Shown here: positions 15,821-22,844 of the stretch, piece after piece
How positions within the stretch are numbered: the first letter of the stretch is position 1
Layout: each line of letters begins with the position of its first letter
Source of the DNA: JAPXRI01 sp033813635
GTDB lineage: Bacteria; Bacillota; Clostridia; Oscillospirales; QAMX01
Length of the DNA: 64,000 bases
Direction: 5' to 3'
Assembly (NCBI GenBank): GCA_033813635.1
Contig: JAPXRI010000001.1
Span: 186,001 to 250,000, forward strand
Translations under genes and position numbers: made by a program
The notes under the pieces: generated by a model
Databases searched by the model: none
Seen by the model: the letters and a program-made list of their open reading frames with translations, nothing else
Told to the model about the DNA's origin: nothing

Positions 15821-15854
15821 CTCCTCCTTGAATTAATAGTCGGGAATCCTTCCC
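15821..15854 (-). promoter_or_regulatory. Candidate CsrA-binding leader of the flagellin mRNA
   Basis: In the flagellin leader (minus strand) a small hairpin GGGAA-GGA-TTCCC (15842-15854) presents GGA in its loop, the preferred CsrA target shape. Twelve bases downstream, the ribosome-binding site AAGGAGGAG (15821-15829) supplies further GGA motifs. Two-site binding with one site on the Shine-Dalgarno is how CsrA represses hag in Bacillus. The neighbouring csrA and fliW genes support the call, but binding is inferred. Confidence 0.55.
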
Positions 15855-15927
15855 TTTAATTGCAGGTAAGCCCGTCCGTACGCAGCGGACTTATCCAATG
15901 ACGGAGACGTATCCGTTCCCACTGTAT

Positions 15928-15953
15928 ATATCGTTCGCGATTTCAGTTATTTA
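15928..15953 (-). promoter_or_regulatory. Sigma-28 (FliA/SigD) promoter of the flagellins
   Basis: Minus strand TAAA (15950-15953), 15 bases, ACGATAT (15928-15934). This matches the TAAA-N15-CCGATAT consensus with one difference. It lies about 110 bases upstream of the flagellin start. Confidence 0.78.
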
Positions 15954-16021
15954 AGCGGTTTACGAAAATAATCCGCATATGTCGGTTACCGTTTTTTTAG
16001 CCCGGCCCGGCAACTAACATA

Positions 16022-16053
16022 TAAAAAAATGGCGGCAAGCTTTCACTTGCCGC
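16022..16053 (-). terminator. Intrinsic terminator of the flgM-csrA operon
   Basis: GCGGCAAG / CTTGCCGC with a 6-base loop and a following T7 on the minus strand. The csrA stop codon lies inside the hairpin. It separates the operon from the flagellin promoter. Confidence 0.85.
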
Positions 16054-16306
16054 TTTTGCCGCTGCCCCGGCCGATTCCAATGACCGTAAGGTTGTTTTTC
16101 AGCATTTCAAGATTTTTCGGACCCTCCGACATAACCGCCTCGATATTGCTTTTCTCGGTCTCGATAACTTCGCTTCTCAGTATTTTGACGGTTTTCGGTG
16201 CCTCAATTCCGATTTTTACCTTGTCTCCGATGATTTCAAGCACAGATATTTTTATGTCGTCGCCGAGGATAAAACTCTCTCCGGATTTCCTGCTAATAAT
16301 CAACAT
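16043..16306 (-). CDS. csrA: Carbon storage regulator CsrA (translational repressor)
   Basis: 87 residues; starts MLIISRKSGESFILGDDIKI and continues VLEIIGDKVKIGIEAPKTVKILR, the standard CsrA beta-barrel with the RNA-contacting first strand and the IEAP...ILR C-terminal part. It binds GGA motifs near ribosome-binding sites; in motile Firmicutes its main target is the flagellin leader, and FliW antagonises it. The ATG overlaps the end of fliW by 7 bases, so the two are made together. The flagellin gene lies directly downstream. The tail beyond residue 65 is longer than in short CsrA proteins and is unremarkable. Confidence 0.95.
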   Translation of the reverse strand: MLIISRKSGESFILGDDIKISVLEIIGDKVKIGIEAPKTVKILRSEVIETEKSNIEAVMSEGPKNLEMLKNNLTVIGIGRGSGKSGK

Positions 16307-16746
16307 ACCTTCTCAGCCCTTATGTTTTCAAACAATCGGAATCTGATCGGGTACTCGCTGTTCTCAAGTATCACCTGCATTCCGAGCCTTTCCTTGAAAT
16401 TGATGACAACCGGGCTTTTCAGGTTAACCGTAGAGTTTTTAACGTCGCGGGGGATGACCGCAATCACAAAGCAGCTGAGATCCTCCGGCGAGCCGGCCTT
16501 CAGGGTCTTCAGCGCTTCCTCCGGCAAAACGGGGCTGTAGTCCTCGATAAACATATACGGGTCCAAAATTATGAACCTCGGATCCTCGCTCTCGGCGGAC
16601 TGCAGCTGCATCAGACCGGCCTCGCTGCCGGTATTCAGTACGACAAACTTTTTGCTGTCCCTAAAGGCGTATACGCCCTCCGGAAAAGTAATCACATCGT
16701 CTTCTTTTATCTCAAGGTCGCCGTAATCCTTTGTCTTTATCGTCAT
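16300..16746 (-). CDS. fliW: Flagellar assembly factor FliW
   Basis: 148 residues, all of the FliW family: ITFPEGVYAFRDSKKFVVL near the start, FIILDPYMF in the middle, and VNLKSPVVINFKERLGMQV near the end. FliW binds CsrA and flagellin in turn. When flagellin builds up in the cytoplasm it frees CsrA to block further flagellin translation. It is sandwiched between the DUF6470 gene and csrA, the order known from Bacillus. Confidence 0.95.
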   Translation of the reverse strand: MTIKTKDYGDLEIKEDDVITFPEGVYAFRDSKKFVVLNTGSEAGLMQLQSAESEDPRFIILDPYMFIEDYSPVLPEEALKTLKAGSPEDLSCFVIAVIPRDVKNSTVNLKSPVVINFKERLGMQVILENSEYPIRFRLFENIRAEKVC

Positions 16747-16768
16747 ATGCCCTATCCCCTGCTTTGCG

Positions 16769-17290
16769 TTATTTTTTCGCGAGCCCCGGGTCGTCAGACC
16801 ATCTGTCCACGCTGAATTTCACAGAATACGGACAATATGTGAAGTATACGTCTCCCGGGATCCAGCTGATGTCCAAATCGTCCTTCCGGTACTCAATGTC
16901 CAGATATCCGTCCCTCCAGCTGATTTCTGGCCTTTGGTCAGGGATAAAGGTAAGCGTCATCGCTTCCGGCCTCTGCACGAACCGAGCGGCTTTTATCTGG
17001 GCGATCGTCAACCCGTCGGGGCCGAGCATCGCGTTTTTTTCCTCCGCTTTTCGCCCCATAAAATCGCTGACGGCCTGCTTTGCCTTTTGCGCCGTCTCCG
17101 CGGACTGCTGCTTCAAGGATTTTATGCCGAGCGAGCCGAAAAAGCCTTCGTTGTCGAGCTGGATTTTTATCGGATGATTCTCCATCGTAAAGCCGTGCTT
17201 TTCCGTTTTTATACGCATTTCCGCCGGCACGATCTGGTAGAGGCAGCGAGCCCGCGTCATGTCGATTCTCAGCGAAACGGGATAGCTCAT
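16769..17290 (-). CDS. DUF6470 family protein (YviE-like)
   Basis: 173 residues. It starts MSYPVSLRIDMTRARCLYQIVPAEM and has PIKIQLDNEGFFGSLGIKSL, then a Gln/Ala-rich helical stretch and ISWRDGYLDIEYRKDDLDISW. This is the pattern of the family encoded between flgL and fliW in Bacillus (YviE). No biochemical role is established. It starts 4 bases after the flgL stop, so it is part of the late flagellar operon. Confidence 0.8.
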   Translation of the reverse strand: MSYPVSLRIDMTRARCLYQIVPAEMRIKTEKHGFTMENHPIKIQLDNEGFFGSLGIKSLKQQSAETAQKAKQAVSDFMGRKAEEKNAMLGPDGLTIAQIKAARFVQRPEAMTLTFIPDQRPEISWRDGYLDIEYRKDDLDISWIPGDVYFTYCPYSVKFSVDRWSDDPGLAKK

Positions 17291-17293
17291 ACA

Positions 17294-18262
17294 CTAATCC
17301 AGATAATCGAGAAGGGACGGCTGCAGAATTTTTGTCCCCATCTGCAGGCAGGCGTTGTATACGTTCTCCTGTTCGCTGTACATCAGCGCGCCCTCTTCTA
17401 TCGACAAAACCTCAAGAGCGTATTGCTTTTTGGAATCCGTCAGCTTCTGGCGGGACAGCCTGTCGTTGATATAGGTGATAAAATCGCTTTTCTCGCCTAT
17501 GCCCACATACTGAAGCCTGACGTTGTCGGCGAGCTCGCTGAGCTTTTTCGAATATTTTTCTATATCTGTAAGGTCGTTTTTTTCAAATTTATCTGCCAGC
17601 TCTCCCAGCAGATTGTACAGGTTGTTCGTAATGCCGTCGGCGTCTACGCCAGTTCCCAGCAGCTCCGCCCCCGAAAACGCGATGTTCATCGCGGAGTCCG
17701 GAGACACCGAACCGTCGCCTTTGAAGTTCAGACCGATTCCGATATCCACGTATTTATATTCTTTTTCGAAGGTCCCGGTGTTGACGTTCTGCCCCTTGTA
17801 CAGCAGATTGCCGTCCGCGTCGAGGGTGAAGGGCATGGAGTCCGTCGCTTCGCCGCCGAAAATATAGTCGTCGGAGTACTTCCCGTTGGCTGCGTTCATT
17901 ATCGTCGTCTGGTAGCCCCTGAGGGTGCCGGCAATCGTTATGCGCACCGTCGAGTCGCTGGTACCCGTCTCGCCCTGCATAACCGCCGCGACCGCTTCCT
18001 TGGCCACGTCGTTAATAATCGAAATCGTGTTCTCCGCTTCGTCCAGCAAGCCCTGAACGGTTGACAGGTTGGACTTGTACATCGCGTTTCTCGAAAGGGA
18101 TTTTCTGATCTGAAACGCCTTCATCGCTCCGGCCGGATCCTCCGAAACGCTCATGAATTTTCTCTGAGCCGCTACTTTTTCCGATATTTCGTTCAAATCC
18201 GACAGGCTTCTGTTCAGCGTTTTCAGATAATTGCCGGATATCAGCTTATTTGTCAGTCTCAT
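17294..18262 (-). CDS. flgL: Flagellar hook-filament junction protein FlgL
   Basis: About 322 residues with the flagellin-like N-terminus MRLTNKLISGNYLKTLNRSL and SEDPAGAMKAFQIRKSL, and a flagellin-like C-terminal helix. FlgL (HAP3) is the second junction ring between hook and filament. A longer frame exists to 18304, but the flagellin-type start MRLTNK argues for 18262. It follows flgK and precedes the DUF6470 gene. Confidence 0.92.
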   Translation of the reverse strand: MRLTNKLISGNYLKTLNRSLSDLNEISEKVAAQRKFMSVSEDPAGAMKAFQIRKSLSRNAMYKSNLSTVQGLLDEAENTISIINDVAKEAVAAVMQGETGTSDSTVRITIAGTLRGYQTTIMNAANGKYSDDYIFGGEATDSMPFTLDADGNLLYKGQNVNTGTFEKEYKYVDIGIGLNFKGDGSVSPDSAMNIAFSGAELLGTGVDADGITNNLYNLLGELADKFEKNDLTDIEKYSKKLSELADNVRLQYVGIGEKSDFITYINDRLSRQKLTDSKKQYALEVLSIEEGALMYSEQENVYNACLQMGTKILQPSLLDYLD

Positions 18263-18321
18263 TCGGAAGCACCCCGTCTCCGCCAAATTGAATTCCGTTA
18301 ACACCGCTTCGCCGCGCAGGT

Positions 18322-19740
18322 TTAGCGCCCTACGATGCCCATCCTGTTGATGATGATATCGAGCGTCTCGTCCAGCGCCGTCATAAAGCGCGACGACGCC
18401 TCGAACGCCTTTTGATACTGCAGAAGATTCACCGTCTCCTCGTTCAACGAAACGCCCATCACCGATTCTCGCTGATTTTCTATCGACGTGCGCACAAGCT
18501 CGCTGGTGTTCGAGATATCCGTCTCATAATTCAGATCGATGCCCACATCGGTCATAAGCGCGAGGGTGAACTCGTCGAACGTGCCTTTGAAATACGGGGA
18601 TATGTCCCGGGCGGTGTCCATCGCGCTGATCATTTTCAGGATGTTCTCGTGTGCGCCGACAACGCCGGACTCGCTGGCCTTAATCGCGTTCGCGTCCGAC
18701 AGCCATTCGCTCGAAATCGTGATGTCGCCGGCCGTCTTTCCGGAAAACAGCGGCTTATCCGCGCCGTTCAGCGTGTTGAATGTCTCCGCGAAGGATTTCG
18801 CAAAATCGTCGAGCGCGCTTTTATAGTAGCAAATCCCGCGAAACGAGTTCTCTCCGGCTGATGCGTAGCTCCCCTTGCCGTTTAGTATCTGCATGCTGCC
18901 GTACAGCGAGCCGCCGCCGATATTCAGCACCCCGCTCTCGGTCTCGACATGGATATTGCCGGCGTCCTCCTTGACGGACAGCGTCGCGCATGTTCCGTTT
19001 TTTGCGTCCAGGAGATAGGCATCGCCGCATTTCACGCTTACGGTTCCGTCGTCGTTTGCCTCCACTTTGATATCGAGCGCCGACGAGAGCTGGTCGAGGT
19101 ACAGATTTCTCGTGTCGGACAGCTCGTTTGTCGCGTTACCCTGGAGCTTCTCGGCCTTCATTGTAACGTTCAGCTTGTTGATTTTACCCAGCAGCGTGTT
19201 GACCTCATTTACGGTCAGACCCATGTCGCTTGTCTCCTGGCTCATAATCGTGCTAAGCTGGCTTGCGTATTGGTTGAGTGTCTCCGTCACCTTCTGCGCC
19301 GACGAGCGGGCAATGCTTGAAAACTCGATGTCGCCGGCGTTTTCCGACAGCGTCTGAAGGTCCTGATAAAACTCGTCGAGCATGACGTTTAACCCGTCAG
19401 TCTGCGTCTCGTCAAAGACATTTTTGATGTCGGTCAGGATTGACACGCTTTTTGCGCAAGTGCCGTAGTCCGAATTCGCGTTGCGGTACCTGATGTCAAG
19501 AAAATCATCCCTTACCTGCTTGATGCCGTTTACGGTGACGCCCATCCCCACGAGTGTCTTAGTGTTCTGCGCTATCTTGTAGCTGTTTGAATTGCTGCAG
19601 TTCGCACTCTGGTCCACGACCTGTCTCGTATACCCGTCGGTGGAGATGTTCGCCATGTTGTCGCCCGTCACGTCAAGCCCGACCTGGGCGGCCTGAATGC
19701 CGCTTTTCGCTATTTCAAATCCGTAAAATGTTGATCTCAT
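18322..19740 (-). CDS. flgK: Flagellar hook-filament junction protein FlgK
   Basis: 472 residues. The N-terminus MRSTFYGFEIAKSGIQAAQVGLD then DNMANISTDGYTRQ, and a C-terminal helix GVSLNEETVNLLQYQKAFEASSRFM, are the conserved rod/hook-type ends of FlgK (HAP1). The middle is the usual long, variable hook-associated domain. It forms the first junction ring after the hook. Co-transcribed with flgN, its chaperone, just upstream. Confidence 0.93.
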   Translation of the reverse strand: MRSTFYGFEIAKSGIQAAQVGLDVTGDNMANISTDGYTRQVVDQSANCSNSNSYKIAQNTKTLVGMGVTVNGIKQVRDDFLDIRYRNANSDYGTCAKSVSILTDIKNVFDETQTDGLNVMLDEFYQDLQTLSENAGDIEFSSIARSSAQKVTETLNQYASQLSTIMSQETSDMGLTVNEVNTLLGKINKLNVTMKAEKLQGNATNELSDTRNLYLDQLSSALDIKVEANDDGTVSVKCGDAYLLDAKNGTCATLSVKEDAGNIHVETESGVLNIGGGSLYGSMQILNGKGSYASAGENSFRGICYYKSALDDFAKSFAETFNTLNGADKPLFSGKTAGDITISSEWLSDANAIKASESGVVGAHENILKMISAMDTARDISPYFKGTFDEFTLALMTDVGIDLNYETDISNTSELVRTSIENQRESVMGVSLNEETVNLLQYQKAFEASSRFMTALDETLDIIINRMGIVGR

Positions 19741-19753
19741 TAAAACACCTTTT

Positions 19754-20191
19754 TTAAGCTTTCATCAGCACAGGGTCTCTGTGTTCGCAGCTTTGCTCCG
19801 ATAAGCCGATCTTCTCGAGCATGTAGCGTATTGTATAAAGCCGCGTCTCGAGGAGCTTCATATTCAGCGCGTTGGCTTTTTTAACGGCGGTTACCGCCTC
19901 TGTCAACCGGACATAAACAGGCTCAAGAGCTTCCCTATGCTCCTTCGAGCTCTCCACAAGCTCGGCGAAGGTTTTGCACTCCATATTCCTGCAGAGTTCG
20001 ATCCTGCTGCTTTCGGCGTTCCGGCTCTCCATCAAAACGGCCTGCTCGCTGTTCATTACTTTGGTGAGGGCGTTTACGTCGCCCTTCGTCAGCGCCTGCG
20101 TCTTCTCGTTTTCCAGTTCGAGCAGCTTTTCGTAGAGACAGGCGAGGCGCTCCAAAAGCCCGGCAAGCTCCGCCAGAGTGTTTTCACTCAT
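19754..20191 (-). CDS. flgN: Flagellar export chaperone FlgN
   Basis: 145 residues, nearly all helical: LAGLLERLACLYEKLLELENEKTQAL at the start and a C-terminal amphipathic helix. FlgN binds FlgK and FlgL and delivers them to the export gate. The ATG overlaps the flgM stop (ATGA). The order flgM-flgN-flgK-flgL is standard. Confidence 0.88.
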   Translation of the reverse strand: MSENTLAELAGLLERLACLYEKLLELENEKTQALTKGDVNALTKVMNSEQAVLMESRNAESSRIELCRNMECKTFAELVESSKEHREALEPVYVRLTEAVTAVKKANALNMKLLETRLYTIRYMLEKIGLSEQSCEHRDPVLMKA

Positions 20192-20499
20192 TGATCATCG
20201 CTCCGGTCCTCGTATCCGAGCATCGCGGAGGCAATGCTCGAGCCCGAGACATGGTATGTCCCGTTTGCTATCTCGTTTTTAATGCGCAAAAGCTTATCGG
20301 AGGCGGCCGGCTTCGTGACTTCGTTTACCGCCTGCTTTACGATCCCGCCGATGCCGGTGTGGTTTTTCGCCTCGTCCGAAATAACGAGACTATCCTTTTC
20401 GGTGCCGATCGTCCTGTTCTGCTCCTTATCCCGCGCGGGCGCGCTGTTCATAATAATCGAGTTGTAAAGCTTGTCGACTTCGTTACGGTTTATTTTCAT
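20188..20499 (-). CDS. flgM: Anti-sigma-28 factor FlgM
   Basis: 103 residues. It starts MKINRNEVDKLYNS, has the disordered middle and the C-terminal sigma-binding stretch DKLLRIKNEIANGTYHVSGSSIA, which is the FlgM signature. It holds FliA inactive until the hook is complete and FlgM is exported. A sigma-28 promoter (20519-20545) lies directly upstream, so FliA drives its own inhibitor. Confidence 0.92.
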   Translation of the reverse strand: MKINRNEVDKLYNSIIMNSAPARDKEQNRTIGTEKDSLVISDEAKNHTGIGGIVKQAVNEVTKPAASDKLLRIKNEIANGTYHVSGSSIASAMLGYEDRSDDQ

Positions 20500-20518
20500 T
20501 TAATCTCACCTAACAGGT

Positions 20519-20545
20519 ATATCGGATATTATTTAAAAAAGTTTA
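20519..20545 (-). promoter_or_regulatory. Sigma-28 promoter of flgM-flgN-flgK-flgL-fliW-csrA
   Basis: Minus strand TAAA (20542-20545), 16 bases, CCGATAT (20519-20525): both boxes match the consensus exactly. The expected start site leaves a leader of only about 13 bases holding TTAGGTGAG as ribosome-binding site. Confidence 0.82.
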
Positions 20546-20567
20546 GATAAGCTTACCCGGAAACGCG

Positions 20568-21266
20568 TCAACTTCTCAGGTTGTTGACTGTCTGCTCTAA
20601 TTCATCCGCCGTCTGGAGCATCTTCGCGTTGTACTGGAAGCCTCTCTCAGCGGTTATCATCCTCGTCATTTCGGAAATCAGGTCCACGTTTGAGAGCTCT
20701 TCTGCCCTGTACGAGAGCTTTGACTCCGTATCGATAACAGCCTCCCCCGAGTTCGCGCTCGCCCTGAGTTTTCCGCCGCCCTCGGACACCAGCCCGCCGG
20801 GATTATCGAACCTGTAAACGGCCACTTCCGACAGGCTGTTTTCCGAAAGGGCGCCAGTAACCTTTATCCTGGCGTTGCCGTTGCCGAGCACATACTCGCC
20901 GGAGGCCGTGACAAGGTAGTTGCCGTCGGCCTCGTTCGAAACGGAAAAGCTGCCGGAGCGCGTATATGAGACGCTGCCGTCCGCGTTTTCCACGGCGAAA
21001 TAGCCCAGGCCGGAGATCATAACGTCCAGATTTCCGCCGGTTTGCCTGTAAGCGCCCTGGCTGTCGTCGGTGTTTATCGCGGAAACCCGGCTGCCATTGC
21101 CCACCGATATGCCGTCTCCGCCGCTCGTCGCGATAAGCTCCGAAAACGCGGTTGTCTTTGCTTTAAATCCCTGCGTGTTTACGTTGGCTATATTGTTCGC
21201 CGTAACGTTCAGGCTGGTCTGAAAGCCTTTCATGCCCGATTTCGCCGTATAAAAGCCGTTTATCAT
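20568..21266 (-). CDS. flgG: Flagellar rod/hook-basal body protein, FlgG type (FlhP-like)
   Basis: 232 residues. The N-terminal rod motif SLNVTANNIANVNTQGFKA and the C-terminal LSNVDLISEMTRMITAERGFQYNAK are the standard ends of the FlgF/FlgG/FlhO/FlhP family; DVMISGLGYFAV marks the FlgG-like core. It builds the distal rod. Paired with the similar gene just upstream and placed right after fliA, it matches the flhO-flhP pair of Bacillus, so the exact name (FlgG or FlhP) is a choice. Confidence 0.85.
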   Translation of the reverse strand: MINGFYTAKSGMKGFQTSLNVTANNIANVNTQGFKAKTTAFSELIATSGGDGISVGNGSRVSAINTDDSQGAYRQTGGNLDVMISGLGYFAVENADGSVSYTRSGSFSVSNEADGNYLVTASGEYVLGNGNARIKVTGALSENSLSEVAVYRFDNPGGLVSEGGGKLRASANSGEAVIDTESKLSYRAEELSNVDLISEMTRMITAERGFQYNAKMLQTADELEQTVNNLRS

Positions 21267-21286
21267 AACCGTTCTCTCCTATTTAA

Positions 21287-22027
21287 TTATACTTCGCCGA
21301 TTTCGTTAACCGCCTTTTGGTTTACCGTGTCGAGGATCCTGACGATCTGGCTCAGGGACTGAAAGGATCTGGACTCCTCGATCATCGTGGCCATCTGCTC
21401 CGTCATATCCACGTTGGAAAGCTCCAGACTGCCCTGCAGGATATTGCCGGTGAAAGCCCCGGTTCCCCCGGCATAGGTGTAGGTACCGTCCGCCTGTTTG
21501 GCCAACCCGCCCGCATTGTCGGGCACAACGATGCTCAGTCTGTCCAGATATTGTCCGTCGGCGCTTAAGGTTCCGTCCGCGCCGACCGTCAGCGCCGCGG
21601 ACGCACCCAAGTTGATCGTGCCGTTCTGGCCGACCACATAGGCTCCGGAGGCCGCGGTGAGATAGCCCTCGCCGTCAATATAGAAGTTGCCGTCCCGTGT
21701 GAGCCGCCGGTTCCCGTTTTGATCCTCCGTGACGAAAAAGCCGTCGCCGGCGATCGCCAGATCCAGGCTTCTGCCCGTCTGCTGAAACGTGCCCTGGGAG
21801 ATATCCGAGTAAATCGAATCGGCTATACAGCCGTGGGTACCCTGTCCGATCGGCGTCTTGCCCTCCGCCGAAACCCTGTACGTGACATACTCCCCGAAAG
21901 TCCTGGTCGTCAACTGCTGCTGCTTGTAGCCGGCCGTGTTGACGTTTGCGATATTGTTGCCGGTAATGTCAAGTGCTTTCGCCCGGTTGAGCATCCCAGT
22001 CGTCGCCGCGTAAACCGCGTTGTCCAT
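21287..22027 (-). CDS. flgF: Flagellar rod protein, FlgF/FlgG type (FlhO-like)
   Basis: About 246 residues. MDNAVYAATTGMLNRAKALDI, then GNNIANVNTAGYKQQQL, DLAIAGDGFFVTED, and a C-terminal LSNVDMTEQMATMIEESRSFQ give the rod-protein family. The ATG at 22027 lies 7 bases after AGAGGAGG; the TTG two codons earlier is too close. It probably forms the proximal/distal rod together with the next gene. It sits 13 bases after fliA. Confidence 0.85.
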   Translation of the reverse strand: MDNAVYAATTGMLNRAKALDITGNNIANVNTAGYKQQQLTTRTFGEYVTYRVSAEGKTPIGQGTHGCIADSIYSDISQGTFQQTGRSLDLAIAGDGFFVTEDQNGNRRLTRDGNFYIDGEGYLTAASGAYVVGQNGTINLGASAALTVGADGTLSADGQYLDRLSIVVPDNAGGLAKQADGTYTYAGGTGAFTGNILQGSLELSNVDMTEQMATMIEESRSFQSLSQIVRILDTVNQKAVNEIGEV

Positions 22028-22040
22028 CCGCAATCCTCCT

Positions 22041-22814
22041 CTAACTGTTTTGGTAATTTAGTATTTTCTCTCTAAGCTTTGAGAGAGCTTTCGAATGAAT
22101 CTGTGAGACTCGCGAAGCGGTCAGCCCCATAACGAAAGCGATTTCCTTAAGCTTCAGCTCCTCGTAATAGTAGAGCGATATAACCGTGCGCTCCTTTTCG
22201 TCGAGCTCGTCGATATACTCCGAAAGGCGCTTTCGAAACTCATCCTCCATCAGCGCGCTGTCCGGCGTCTTCACCGTATCGTCCTCCGTGACATCCATCA
22301 GCGTCAGGTCATTGTCAAGCAGCAGCTCTTCAAATGCCAGAACATTAAAGCCCAATTCCTCGCAGCGGATTTTGGAGATATCCTGAAGCGTTACTCCGAG
22401 CTTGTCCGCCAGCTCCCCGTTGCTGGGATCTCTGCCGAGTTCGTTTTGCAGGTCCTGATAGGCCTGGTTCAGCTGTTTGGCCTTTTTCCTGACATCCCGC
22501 GGAACCCAGTCCTTCTTTCTTATATAGTCGATGATCGAGCCCCTGACCCGTATCGAGGCAAACGAGTCAAACTGTATGCCTCTTCGGTAGTCGTACCTGT
22601 CGATGCAGTTAATCAGCTCAAGCACGCCCTGGCTCGTCATATCATCGATGTCCTCGCGGTTTTCCGCGATAGCCTGCATTTTTTTGACATTGCAGGTGAC
22701 AATGTAGAGATACGCCATCAGTATTTCGTTTCTCAGACCGATGTCCCGGCTTTTCTCATATCTTTCCCACACGGAAAAATCGATTTTATCTGCTTTCTTA
22801 TAGCTAATCACCAT
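22041..22814 (-). CDS. fliA: RNA polymerase sigma factor FliA/SigD (sigma-28)
   Basis: About 257 residues with regions 2, 3 and 4 of a sigma-28 factor: GVLELINCIDRYDYRRGIQFDSFASIRVRGSI (in parts) for region 2, WVPRDVRKKAKQLNQAY for region 3, and YYYEELKLKEIAFVMGLTASRVSQIHSKAL for the region 4 helix-turn-helix. It transcribes late flagellar genes from TAAA-N15/16-CGATAT promoters, three of which I see in this window. The ATG at 22814 has GAGG 10 bases upstream. It directly follows flhA; the usual flhF and flhG between them are absent. Confidence 0.95.
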   Translation of the reverse strand: MVISYKKADKIDFSVWERYEKSRDIGLRNEILMAYLYIVTCNVKKMQAIAENREDIDDMTSQGVLELINCIDRYDYRRGIQFDSFASIRVRGSIIDYIRKKDWVPRDVRKKAKQLNQAYQDLQNELGRDPSNGELADKLGVTLQDISKIRCEELGFNVLAFEELLLDNDLTLMDVTEDDTVKTPDSALMEDEFRKRLSEYIDELDEKERTVISLYYYEELKLKEIAFVMGLTASRVSQIHSKALSKLREKILNYQNS

Positions 22815-22844
22815 AGTCAAAGAGCCTCTTTATATGGATTAATC

